A stretch of 20,710 nt of DNA. It comes from DASSHC01 sp035693105. GTDB taxonomy: Bacteria; Chloroflexota; Chloroflexia; Thermomicrobiales; Thermomicrobiaceae. The position numbers and the translations under genes are program-made. Below, in pieces: positions 1 through 7,285 of this stretch. The notes below the pieces were generated by a model. That model was not told the origin of the DNA and searched no databases. It saw only the letters and a program-made list of their open reading frames with translations. The number at the start of each line of letters is the position of its first letter. Positions within the stretch are counted from its first letter, which is position 1. The stretch is from positions 1-20,710 of the forward strand of contig DASSHC010000051.1 of assembly GCA_035693105.1 (NCBI GenBank), in the 5' to 3' direction.

Positions 1-3000
1 GAATGCCTTTGACCAGCAGTTGCTGCAAATTCACGCTGCTTGTTTTGGTAGCTGTAACACCTCCATGAACCTCCGCACCTGGAACCGGGCCAATGTCCGC
101 GGCTCCGATACCGAATTGGAAGCTACCCCCCTCGACCCGCTTCCCGCAGACCGCCTTGCCGACGAAGGCATCTGCCCCGAGGCTGAAACCCAGGTCAGCA
201 GAACCGCCCGCTGCGGCAAACGGGCCATTCAGGTCAGCGATCTTTGCCGCATTGCTGAATTGCGGTCCAACGCTGGCGTTCGCTACCGCACCGGCTTCAC
301 CAAGGAATCCCCCCGTGAACTCCGCGCCGACCTCGCCGCTGCTGGACGCAACGAGGCAGGCAGAACCCGTCACCGCCCAGCCGATGCCGAATGACCCGTT
401 GAGGCATAATCCAAGCGTCCACAAGCCGCTTGGGTCCGTGAGATTACTGGGATTGCCCTGAGCGTACCGATAGAGGTTGACGTCGCCCCCAGCCAATCCG
501 AGTGGATCCGCTGTGAGGAAGCGCCCCTGCGCCGGGTCGTAGTAGCGCGCTCGGAGGTAGACCAAGCCGCTCTCAGGATCGTCTTGCTCACCGGCGAAGC
601 CAAAGGGTAGTTGTATCCCGCTCTGGCCCCGACCCGCCCCAAAGGCGTCGTATTGCTGCGTCCCAACGACGGTTCCTGCGCCGCCGGTCAGCAGCCGAAC
701 ACTCCCCAATCCATCGCTCTGCGCGTAGGTGGACGTGCCGCCGCCCGTGATCTGCCCGATCAACCCCAGGCCCCAGACGTAGTCGGTGCCATCACTCAGC
801 ACCTGGCCCAACCCGGTCGGGTCCCAGCTGTAGTTCGTCGTGGTGCCAGTGACCGTCTTGCTAACCCGCAGCCCGTCGCCGTTGTAGCGATAGCCGGCGG
901 TGGTGGGTCCCGTGATGCCGGTCAGGCGGTTGAGTTGGTCGTAGCCGTAGGTCGTCGTCACCCCGGAGACGGTCTTACTCGACAGATTGCCATTGGCGTC
1001 GTAGCGATAGGTATCGCTGCCCGAGGTGGTTAGCTCATTGGCCGCGTTGAAGGCGTTCGTCGTGACCGAGCCGTTCACCGTCAAAGTGGCGCGGTTGCCG
1101 ACTGGGTCGTAGCCGTAGCTGACCGCATCCCCATTGGGGTAGTTGGCGCTCGTCAGTCGAGCGACGGCGTCATAGCCGAAACTGGTCGTGCCGCTGTCGT
1201 CGAGCAGGCTGGTGCGATTGCCGACCGCGTCCAGCCCGTAGCTGATCGCGAGCAGCGATGTCCCATTGAGGTTGTAGCTGAGGCTGGTCAGGCGGTTGGC
1301 GTCGTCGTAACCCACACTGCCGTTGACCCCGTTGGGGAAGCTGATACTGGTGAGCCGCCCGGCATTGTCGTAGCCGTAACTGGTGGTGTGGCTCAGCCAG
1401 TCGGTGACGCTCTGCAGTGCGCCGCGCGCCGTGTAGGCGTAGCTGACCTGGTGGCTGTCGGGATAGGTGAGGCTCGTCTCCTGACCAGCCGGATCGTAGC
1501 CGTAGCTGACCGTACCGGTTGTCGGCGCCGTCACGGCGGTGAGCCGGTTGGCGTTGTCGTAGCTGTAGCTGGTGGTGCCGGTGCCGTCGATCAGGCTGGT
1601 CCGGCGGCTGGCGTTGTCGTAGCCCTCTTGGATGTCGCGCGTGCCGTCGTCGCCGAGGTCGATCCCGGTCAGCCGGTTGGCATGGTCGTAAGCGACGCTG
1701 TTGCTGTTGCCGTTGGGCTGCTGCACCAATGTGACGTTGCCGTCGGCGTCGCGGCGGTAGGTCGTGGTATCGGCCAGGGCATCGACCAGGGTCGCCACGC
1801 GGTTGGCGGCGTCGAAGGTGTAGCTGGTCGAGTGGCTATTGGCGTCGGTGACCGTGGTCAAGTTATTTGCCGCATCATAGGCAAACGTTGTGGTGTGATG
1901 TAGAGCATCGGTGACGCTGGTCAGGTTGTTGTCGCCGTCGTAGGCGAAGCTCGTAACGTGATTGAGCGCGTCGGTGCTGGAGGCCCGGTTGCCGGCCAGG
2001 TCGTAGGCGTAGCTGGTCACGTGATTTAGGGCATCCGTCACGGAAGTGAGGAGATCTGCCGCGTTGTAGTCGTAGCCGGTGGTGTGGCTGTTTGCGTCGG
2101 TCACCGAGGTCAGCCGGCCTCCGAGATCGAACGCCTGCGTCGTCACCTGGCTAAGGGCATCGGTCATGGTGATCGGGTCCCCATACGTGTCGTAGCTGTA
2201 GCTGACAGTGTGCTGGTTCGCGTCGGTTACCGTGCTCAGGTTGCCAACTGCGTCGTAGGTCAGCGTGACCTGCTGGTTGAGCGCGTTGGTGACCGTCAGC
2301 AGGTTGCCGTGGCTGTCGTAGGTGGAGGTCGTGGTGTGATTGAGCGGGTCGGTGACGGAGAGGAGATCATTCAGGCTGTCGTAGGTGTAACGGGTGACCA
2401 GATCCAGCCCAGTAGGGTCGACGGTTTGGGTCAGGACATTGCCGTTGGCGTCATAGGTGTAGCTGGTGACCGTGCCGCGGGGATCGGTCACCTGGGTGCG
2501 GTTGTTGTCGCCGTCGTACTGGTAGCTGACCGTGTGACTCAGGGTATCAGTAATACTGGTGATACGCCAACTGGCGTCGTAGCTGTAGACGGCGGCATGG
2601 TTCAAGGGATCGGTGACGGTCGTCTGGCGGTTGGCGGAGTCGTAGCTGAAGCTGGTGGCGTTGCCGCGCCCGTCGAACTGCTGGATGACGCGCCCGGCAC
2701 TGTCATAGTTGTTCTTGACTACCTGGCGAATGAGCGGGTTGGTCATGGTCAAGAGGCGCCCGGCAGTGTCGTAGGTGAATTGTGTCACGCCACTTCGCAC
2801 GTCGGTCACGCTGGTCAGGTGGTGCTGGTTGTCGTAGCTGTAGCTGACGCTGCGTCCGAGGGGATCGTTCAGCGATACGAAGTGATTGGCCTGGGCGCCG
2901 GTGCCGTAGGTCAGGCTCACTTGCCGGCCGCCAGCATCGGTGATAGTCAGGCCGCTTGCACTAAAGTCGAGGCTCGTCTGGTTGCCGTTAGGGTCGGTGA

Positions 3001-3880
3001 TGCTCGTAAGCTGGCCAGCGGTGCTGAAGGCGTAGACGACCTGCCGGGGCGTGGTCAGCGTGTAGGTGCCATCAGCATTCTTGACCAGTTGGCTGTGGAT
3101 GCCAGGGGGAGGCGTATAGCTGCCTCCGGAGAGGCTGTATTGATCTCGCCGCCCGTCGGGGTTGCGCACGATCGCTGAGTCGCTCGACGGCGCGCTAACA
3201 CTTGCAGCGAATGGCGCGGACCAGCCAACGCCGAAGCCGATGTCGGTCGGATCGGCCGAGTTGTAGGTGCGCGTGATATCGATGCTGACGCCGCGGCCCG
3301 GCAAGCGAAGGTCGGTCTGCTGCTCCAGGTAGGCGCCGAAGACGGTGTTGACCGGATCGGCGGTGTTGGCGGTCCAGTTCGTCGAGCAGGAGCAGTTTTG
3401 CAGGATGGCGGGCGACGGCGCAAGCGCCAGGCTGAAGTTCTGCCCGCCGGCGATGGCCACGATCCCGGCAAGGCTGCTGATCGCGACCGGCGCGTTGCGC
3501 TGGGTGGTGGTGCCGTCGCCGAGCTGGCCGGAGCCATTGGTGCCCCAGGCCCAGCCGCCCCGCTGGCTCGTCAGCGCCAAGCTGAAGTACACGCCCGCGC
3601 CGATCGCTGTGATCCCGCTGAGGGTACTTACCTGGGCCGGGGTCGGATGCGACGAGGTATCGCTCGTTCCCTGCCCGAGCTGTCCGAATTGGTTCGAACC
3701 CCAGGCCCAGGTCGTTCCGTCGTTTTTCATCGCGAGACTATGCGCGTAGCCGCCGGCGACGGCGGTGATCCCGCTGAGCCCGACGGCTTGGATGGGGCTA
3801 GTGCGCCAGCCGCCGGCCGTGCCGATACCCAACTGGCCGCTCAGGTTGAAGCCCCAGTCCCAGACGGTCCCATCACTAAT
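1..3880 (-). CDS. RCC1-repeat / RHS (YD-repeat) protein, 5'-truncated, C-terminus off the window
   Basis: The minus-strand frame is open from 3913 to the left edge, about 1300 codons with no stop. In order it encodes about three RCC1-like blades (3877-3410; WGxNxxGQLG and GGxxxSLAL patterns). A DUF6531-like entry follows (about 3360-3200; DPVNTVFGAYLEQQTDL, then PGRG and TRTYNS). More than thirty YD-type repeats follow, with a period near 21 residues (about 2870-650). The RHS-associated core lies at about 600-425 (RARYYDPAQGRFLTADPLG, then NPSNLTDPSG). At least 140 Gly/Ala-rich residues lie beyond it and match no toxin family I recognise. RHS proteins are large, usually secreted or cell-wall shells that can carry variable C-terminal toxins. 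Upstream, TGA at 3916-3914 closes the frame. The only possible starts are ATT at 3880 or an internal TTG without a ribosome site, and homology begins inside a blade (SDGTVWDWG). The gene therefore looks 5'-truncated and may be silent. Base composition is visibly less GC-rich than its neighbours. Confidence 0.9.
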   Translation of the reverse strand, partial: MSDGTVWDWGFNLSGQLGIGTAGGWRTSPIQAVGLSGITAVAGGYAHSLAMKNDGTTWAWGSNQFGQLGQGTSDTSSHPTPAQVSTLSGITAIGAGVYFSLALTSQRGGWAWGTNGSGQLGDGTTTQRNAPVAISSLAGIVAIAGGQNFSLALAPSPAILQNCSCSTNWTANTADPVNTVFGAYLEQQTDLRLPGRGVSIDITRTYNSADPTDIGFGVGWSAPFAASVSAPSSDSAIVRNPDGRRDQYSLSGGSYTPPPGIHSQLVKNADGTYTLTTPRQVVYAFSTAGQLTSITDPNGNQTSLDFSASGLTITDAGGRQVSLTYGTGAQANHFVSLNDPLGRSVSYSYDNQHHLTSVTDVRSGVTQFTYDTAGRLLTMTNPLIRQVVKNNYDSAGRVIQQFDGRGNATSFSYDSANRQTTVTDPLNHAAVYSYDASWRITSITDTLSHTVSYQYDGDNNRTQVTDPRGTVTSYTYDANGNVLTQTVDPTGLDLVTRYTYDSLNDLLSVTDPLNHTTTSTYDSHGNLLTVTNALNQQVTLTYDAVGNLSTVTDANQHTVSYSYDTYGDPITMTDALSQVTTQAFDLGGRLTSVTDANSHTTGYDYNAADLLTSVTDALNHVTSYAYDLAGNRASSTDALNHVTSFAYDGDNNLTSVTDALHHTTTFAYDAANNLTTVTDANSHSTSYTFDAANRVATLVDALADTTTYRRDADGNVTLVQQPNGNSNSVAYDHANRLTGIDLGDDGTRDIQEGYDNASRRTSLIDGTGTTSYSYDNANRLTAVTAPTTGTVSYGYDPAGQETSLTYPDSHQVSYAYTARGALQSVTDWLSHTTSYGYDNAGRLTSISFPNGVNGSVGYDDANRLTSLSYNLNGTSLLAISYGLDAVGNRTSLLDDSGTTSFGYDAVARLTSANYPNGDAVSYGYDPVGNRATLTVNGSVTTNAFNAANELTTSGSDTYRYDANGNLSSKTVSGVTTTYGYDQLNRLTGITGPTTAGYRYNGDGLRVSKTVTGTTTNYSWDPTGLGQVLSDGTDYVWGLGLIGQITGGGTSTYAQSDGLGSVRLLTGGAGTVVGTQQYDAFGAGRGQSGIQLPFGFAGEQDDPESGLVYLRARYYDPAQGRFLTADPLGLAGGDVNLYRYAQGNPSNLTDPSGLWTLGLCLNGSFGIGWAVTGSACLVASSSGEVGAEFTGGFLGEAGAVANASVGPQFSNAAKIADLNGPFAAAGGSADLGFSLGADAFVGKAVCGKRVEGGSFQFGIGAADIGPVPGAEVHGGVTATKTSSVNLQQLLVKGI

Positions 3881-3888
3881 GTACGGAC

Positions 3889-3917
3889 AGCGTAGCAGCC
3901 CGAATCGGGGTTGTCAA
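3889..3917 (-). promoter_or_regulatory. possible promoter facing the truncated RHS frame
   Basis: On the minus strand a perfect TTGACA (3917-3912) is followed after 17 bases by TACGCT (3894-3889), a weak -10. The predicted transcript would begin near 3882, right at the broken RCC1 blade. The -35 is good and the -10 poor, so this may be chance. Confidence 0.25.
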
Positions 3918-3936
3918 TATCTGTGTTGACTGTTAG

Positions 3937-3960
3937 GCAAGCGAAGGATCATTCGCTTGC
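3937..3960. terminator. 9-bp perfect hairpin between the DUF2071 gene and the RHS frame
   Basis: GCAAGCGAA (3937-3945) pairs perfectly with TTCGCTTGC (3952-3960) across a 6-base loop. It lies 40 bases past the stop of the minus-strand DUF2071 gene, so it could terminate that transcript. No T-run follows on the minus strand, so it could equally be a protein-binding palindrome or a rearrangement scar beside the truncated RHS gene. Confidence 0.45.
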
Positions 3961-3999
3961 GTGCACGCACCATCGTCCGCCGGGCTGACCCCATGCACC

Positions 4000-4788
4000 T
4001 CAGATGTGTGCATCACTGTGCGTGGTGTCGACCCGCCGCGGCAGCCAGGCGTGCATGTCGACGCGGCGGGCGAAGGCGAGCAGCGCGGGCGCGCCGGGGA
4101 GGGCGAGGCCGGACGCGGCCGCCATGGTGTCGCGGAAGATCTCGGCCTCGGCGGGCTGCAGCGGCCAGGTGGCGTGGTCGATCTCGGCGCGCAGCGGGTG
4201 GCCGCGACGATCCACCGTGTAGAGCGCGTAGCGGTCGCTCAACCAGGCGTCGAGCGAGCCGGGCGGCGCCTCCTGGACCGGGCCGGTCGGGCGGTAGCGC
4301 GCCAGGAGATCGCCGGGGCGGGCGCCGCGGTGGACGCGGTGCGAGCAGTAGGTGATCCACTCCGCCTCGCGCCAGACCAGCATATCGGCGTGGAAGTAGG
4401 GCAGGTGGTAGGCGAGGCGCGCCGCCCAGACGGCCAGGATGTTGCCGGCATCCAGGCTGAAGAAGTAGACACCGGGCTTGCCGCCCAGCGTCACGTAGGT
4501 GCGCACGTTCAGCTCGGGGAAGCTGGAGAGCCAGGGGAAGGCCGGCAGGCCACGCCCGGTCACGCCGCGCATGCGGAAGGGCACCACGCTGACCCAGGCC
4601 TCGCCCTCCCAGGTGTCGAGCGGCAGGGCGGCGGGCACCAGCGGGCGCACCTGCTCCGGCGGCAGCGGCCAGTGCATGAAGAGGAGATCGCGCCAAGACT
4701 GCCGCATCACCCAGGGTTGCTCGGGAAGTGGCCAGGGACGCCGCTCGGGCGGCGCCAGCATCTCCCGCGTCGACTCTCGTCGCTCCAT
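4000..4788 (-). CDS. DUF2071 / YqjF-like protein
   Basis: This 262-residue protein has the pattern of the DUF2071 (YqjF) family. An N-terminal RQSWRDLLFMHWPLP segment is followed by PxxLPLDxWEG, WVSVVPFRM, PELNVRTYV and a KPGVYFFSLDAGN segment. Length is normal for the family, whose fold resembles acetoacetate decarboxylase and whose biochemical role is not established. It has no signal peptide or membrane segment, so it is probably cytoplasmic. The ATG at 4788 is preceded by a strong AGGAGG about four bases away, which supports this start. A second ATG nine codons in is less well placed. The gene is transcribed away from the LLM oxidoreductase across a 108-base divergent spacer. Its catalytic status cannot be judged from sequence alone. 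Confidence 0.85.
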   Translation of the reverse strand: MERRESTREMLAPPERRPWPLPEQPWVMRQSWRDLLFMHWPLPPEQVRPLVPAALPLDTWEGEAWVSVVPFRMRGVTGRGLPAFPWLSSFPELNVRTYVTLGGKPGVYFFSLDAGNILAVWAARLAYHLPYFHADMLVWREAEWITYCSHRVHRGARPGDLLARYRPTGPVQEAPPGSLDAWLSDRYALYTVDRRGHPLRAEIDHATWPLQPAEAEIFRDTMAAASGLALPGAPALLAFARRVDMHAWLPRRVDTTHSDAHI

Positions 4789-4849
4789 CGTCCCTCCTCA
4801 ACTCCTCAACTCGCTCCGCGCCCGGTTCACGCCCAGCCCCGCTCGTGCG

Positions 4850-4877
4850 ATGATACGCCGGTACGCATCAGCCACAA
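4850..4877 (-). promoter_or_regulatory. candidate promoter of the DUF2071 gene
   Basis: On the minus strand TTGTGG (4877-4872), a 16-base spacer and TATCAT (4855-4850, five of six matches to TATAAT) lie inside the divergent spacer. The predicted start leaves a leader of about 55 bases before the ATG at 4788. I see no equally good promoter for the plus-strand LLM gene. Confidence 0.3.
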
Positions 4878-4896
4878 AGCACGCAAGGAGCGCGTC

Positions 4897-5835
4897 ATGG
4901 AGCGGACAACGCGGCGGCCGCTGAAGATCGGGATCAACCTCCCCTCGGGCGAGGGGCTGATGGCGGGGCAGACGCCCCACTGGCCCGACATCCGGGCCAT
5001 GACGCTGGCGGCGGAGGCGGCCGGCTACGACTCGCTCTGGCTGCCCGACCACTTCCTGATGAAGTTCTCGCACGGCTTCACCCACCCGCGCGGCACCTGG
5101 GACTGCTGGACGCTGCTGGCCTCGATGGCGGCTATCACCGAGCGCGTCGAGCTGGGCACGCTGGTCAGCAGCACCACCTTCCGCAACCCGGCGCTCTTGG
5201 CGCGCATCGCCGACACGATCGAGGATGTCAGCGGCGGGCGCCTGATCCTCGGCGTGGGCGCCGGCGACTCGCCGTACGAGCACGAGGCCTACGGCGTGCC
5301 CTACGACCACCGCGCCAGCCGCTTCGAGGAGGCGATCCAGATCATCCGCGGGCTGCTGCGCGAGGGGCAGGTCGATTTCCAGGGCCGCTTCTACCAGGCG
5401 CACGAGGCCGAGATCCGCCCGCGCGGCCCGCGCCCCCAGGGCCCGCCGATCATGATCGGCGCCCGCGTCACCAGCCCGCGCATGCTGCGCCTCTGCGTCG
5501 AGTACGCCGACATCTGGAACGAGTGGGTCGTCTTCGGCGACAGCCACCCCGAGTCAGTGCGGCCGCAGCTCCAGGCGCTCGACGAGGCCTGCGTGGCCGC
5601 CGGGCGCGACCCGAAGTCGCTGGCGCGCAGCATCGCGGTGATGGTCGACTACTCCGGCCGCACCGAGTTCCGCCGCGGCGAGCAGCCGCTCGTCGGCTCG
5701 CCGGAGGAGCTGGCCGCGGCCTGCCGCCAGTTCGCCGCCGAGGGCGTCTCGCACCTGCAGATCGTCTTCCGCCCGACCACGGTGGAGACGATCGAGCGCT
5801 TCGCCCCGGTGCTCGGCCTGCTCGATCAGGGCTAG
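4897..5835 (+). CDS. LLM-class flavin-dependent oxidoreductase
   Basis: This 312-residue protein is a luciferase-like monooxygenase-fold (TIM barrel) oxidoreductase using FMN or coenzyme F420. The sequence cannot tell which. Typical segments are KIGINLP at the N-terminus, AAEAAGYDSLWLPDHF (about residues 47-62), a TERVELGTLVSSTTFRNPALL strand-helix, then SGGRLILGVGAGD (about 120) with the substrate-side HEAYGVPYDHRASRFEEA region, and PPIMIGARV (about 187). ATG 4897 is chosen because AAGGAG (4885-4890) lies six bases upstream; the frame stays open far upstream, but that extension is antisense to the DUF2071 gene. The gene is followed after 35 bases by the M19 dipeptidase on the same strand, so they probably form an operon. 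The substrate is unknown. Confidence 0.9.
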   Translation: MERTTRRPLKIGINLPSGEGLMAGQTPHWPDIRAMTLAAEAAGYDSLWLPDHFLMKFSHGFTHPRGTWDCWTLLASMAAITERVELGTLVSSTTFRNPALLARIADTIEDVSGGRLILGVGAGDSPYEHEAYGVPYDHRASRFEEAIQIIRGLLREGQVDFQGRFYQAHEAEIRPRGPRPQGPPIMIGARVTSPRMLRLCVEYADIWNEWVVFGDSHPESVRPQLQALDEACVAAGRDPKSLARSIAVMVDYSGRTEFRRGEQPLVGSPEELAAACRQFAAEGVSHLQIVFRPTTVETIERFAPVLGLLDQG

Positions 5836-5870
5836 CCGCTGAGCGATGAATCACGCTACCGAGGAGGAAA

Positions 5871-6929
5871 ATGCTGATGCCCGAGGGTCTACCGCTCGTC
5901 TTCGACGGGCACAACGACACGGTCCTGAGCTTGCGCAACACCGGGCGCTCGTTCTTCGAGCGCGGTAGCCAGGGGCACCTGGACCTGCCGCGGGCGCGCG
6001 AGGGCGGCTTCGGCGGCGGCTTCTTCGCCGTCTACGTCCCCAACGCCGATGTCGAGCGGCGCTCCGGGCAGTCGGCCGGCGCCTTCGGCGACCTCAGCAC
6101 CATGCCGCCGGTGATGGAGCTGGGCTACGCGCAGCGCTTCGCCATCGGCCAGGCGGCCCGCCTCTTCCAGATCGAGCGCGAGTCGAACGGCGAGGCGCGG
6201 GTGGTGCGCACCGCGGGGGAGATCGAGGACGCGCTGGAGCAGGGCGCGCTCGCTATGCTGCTGCACCTGGAAGGCGCCGAGCCGCTGGACTCCGGCGGCG
6301 AGGCGCTGGAGCTCTTCTACCAGGCAGGCTTCCGCTCGCTCGGCGTCTGCTGGAGCCGCCCCAACGCCTACGCCCAGGGCGTGCCCTTCAAGTTCCCCAG
6401 CACGCCCGACCACGGCCCCGGTCTGAGCGAAGCCGGCCAGGAGCTGGTGCGCCGCTGCAATGCGCTGGGGGTCATGCTCGACGTCTCGCACCTGAACGAG
6501 CAAGGGTTCTGGGATCTGGCCCGGCTGACCGACAAGCCGATCGTGGCCACCCACTCCAACGCCCACGCCATCTGCCCCAGCACGCGCAACCTGACCGACA
6601 AGCAACTCGACGCCATCCGCGACAGCAACGGCATGGTCGGACTCAACTTCTCGGTCGGCTCGACCAACCCCAGCGGCTCGCGCGACCCCGACATGCCGCT
6701 CTCCATGATGCTCGACCAGATCGACTACCTGGTCGAGAAGCTGGGCATCGACCGCGTCGGGCTCGGCTCGGACTTCGACGGCACCACGGTCGCCACCGAG
6801 CTGGGCGACGTCGCCGGCCTGCCCAAGCTGCTGGAGGGCTTGCAGGAGCGCGGCTACGACGAGGCGGCCCTGGCCAAGCTGGCCCACCGCAACTGGGTGC
6901 GCGTGCTGCGCGCCACCTGGGGGGCGTGA
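5871..6929 (+). CDS. membrane dipeptidase, peptidase family M19
   Basis: This 352-residue protein belongs to the M19 renal dipeptidase family of two-zinc enzymes, which cleave dipeptides and, in some members, D-amino-acid dipeptides or beta-lactams. Ligands appear in the expected order and spacing: H14 and D16 (DGHND), bridging E134 (HLEG), H207 (DVSHLNE), H228 (VATHSNAHA), and D301 in GLGSDFDG. SRN-like and NLTDKQLDAI segments between them are also typical. There is no signal peptide, so despite the family name it is probably cytoplasmic. GAGGAGG (5861-5867) sits only three bases before ATG 5871 and nine before ATG 5877, so the true start may be the second ATG, two residues later. It is probably co-transcribed with the preceding LLM oxidoreductase, and ends at a hairpin-rich repeat. 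Confidence 0.93.
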   Translation: MLMPEGLPLVFDGHNDTVLSLRNTGRSFFERGSQGHLDLPRAREGGFGGGFFAVYVPNADVERRSGQSAGAFGDLSTMPPVMELGYAQRFAIGQAARLFQIERESNGEARVVRTAGEIEDALEQGALAMLLHLEGAEPLDSGGEALELFYQAGFRSLGVCWSRPNAYAQGVPFKFPSTPDHGPGLSEAGQELVRRCNALGVMLDVSHLNEQGFWDLARLTDKPIVATHSNAHAICPSTRNLTDKQLDAIRDSNGMVGLNFSVGSTNPSGSRDPDMPLSMMLDQIDYLVEKLGIDRVGLGSDFDGTTVATELGDVAGLPKLLEGLQERGYDEAALAKLAHRNWVRVLRATWGA

Positions 6930-6977
6930 GCCCTCACCCCAACCCGCACGGAGACTCTCCCAATACTGGGAGAGGGG
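6930..6977 (+). terminator. terminator-like repeat after the M19 gene
   Basis: Directly after the stop comes CCCTCACCCC and then a perfect 8-bp stem, CTCTCCCA (6955-6962) with TGGGAGAG (6967-6974) around a 4-base loop, ending in a G-run. It shares its CCCTCACCCC, CTCTCC and GGGAGAGGGGCG blocks with the element at 7230-7285, which lies in the opposite orientation behind the facing luxR-type gene. No T-run is present, so termination is inferred from the stem and position. Confidence 0.5.
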
Positions 6978-7207
6978 CGCTGCCCATCGACTAGGCTGGG
7001 TGCCAGTCGAGGACGGATCCCTCCACTGCGGTCGGGATGACAGCGTAAATTCGGGGCGATCGACAACGACCACCGTTATCGTTCGGCCCCTACTCTCCCG
7101 GTCATCCCGGGCCGTCATGAGCCTCGGCTCGCCACGGCGGCAGGAAAACGGGCGGCCTCCGGGGCCGCTATTTTCACCGTAGCGCAGTCGAGGGATCCGT
7201 CCTCACG
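6974..7207. repeat. palindromic intergenic repeat, copy A
   Basis: It opens with GGGCGCTGCCCA and GGGTGCC blocks. A 22-base arm (7009-7030, core ACGGATCCCTCCACTGCG) is mirrored with one mismatch at 7183-7204. A nested pair, CGGGATGAC (7033-7041) and GTCATCCCG (7101-7109), lies inside. The same blocks recur in the same order at 11044-11210. It fills the gap between two convergent genes. No coding sequence is credible inside it; short frames here are repeat artefacts. Confidence 0.75.
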
Positions 7208-7229
7208 CGACTCTATGTCTTGTCGGAAG

Positions 7230-7285
7230 CCACCGCCCCTCTCCCCCGCACGGCTCCGTCCGGAGAGGGGAAGGGGGTGAGGGCC
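7230..7285 (-). terminator. terminator-like repeat after the luxR-type gene
   Basis: Read on the minus strand, the stop of the regulator is followed by CCCTCACCCCC and a 9-bp stem. On the plus strand this is CCCCTCTCC (7236-7244) with GGAGAGGGG (7262-7270), and the 17-base loop holds a smaller ACGG/CCGT stem. It is a diverged inverted counterpart of the element at 6930-6977. Confidence 0.5.

Noticed and set aside
611..3178. Long plus-strand open frames (for example 1388-1903 and 2084-3178) rich in Val, Gly and Asp
   Set aside because: They are exact antisense shadows of the YD repeats; their regular VVGxxxV pattern is the complement of the repeated TYDxxG codons.
1..3880. CRISPR or tandem DNA repeat array suggested by regular spacing near 63 bases
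   Set aside because: The period comes from protein-level YD repeats; units vary in DNA sequence and length and keep one open frame.
3961..4896. In-frame upstream extension of the LLM oxidoreductase (frame open from 3961)
   Set aside because: The extension is antisense to the DUF2071 gene, and AAGGAG sits six bases before ATG 4897, where family homology begins.
5889..7118. A 409-codon minus-strand open frame opposite the M19 gene
   Set aside because: Antisense shadow whose N-terminus lies in the palindromic repeat. The plus strand has all the zinc ligands.
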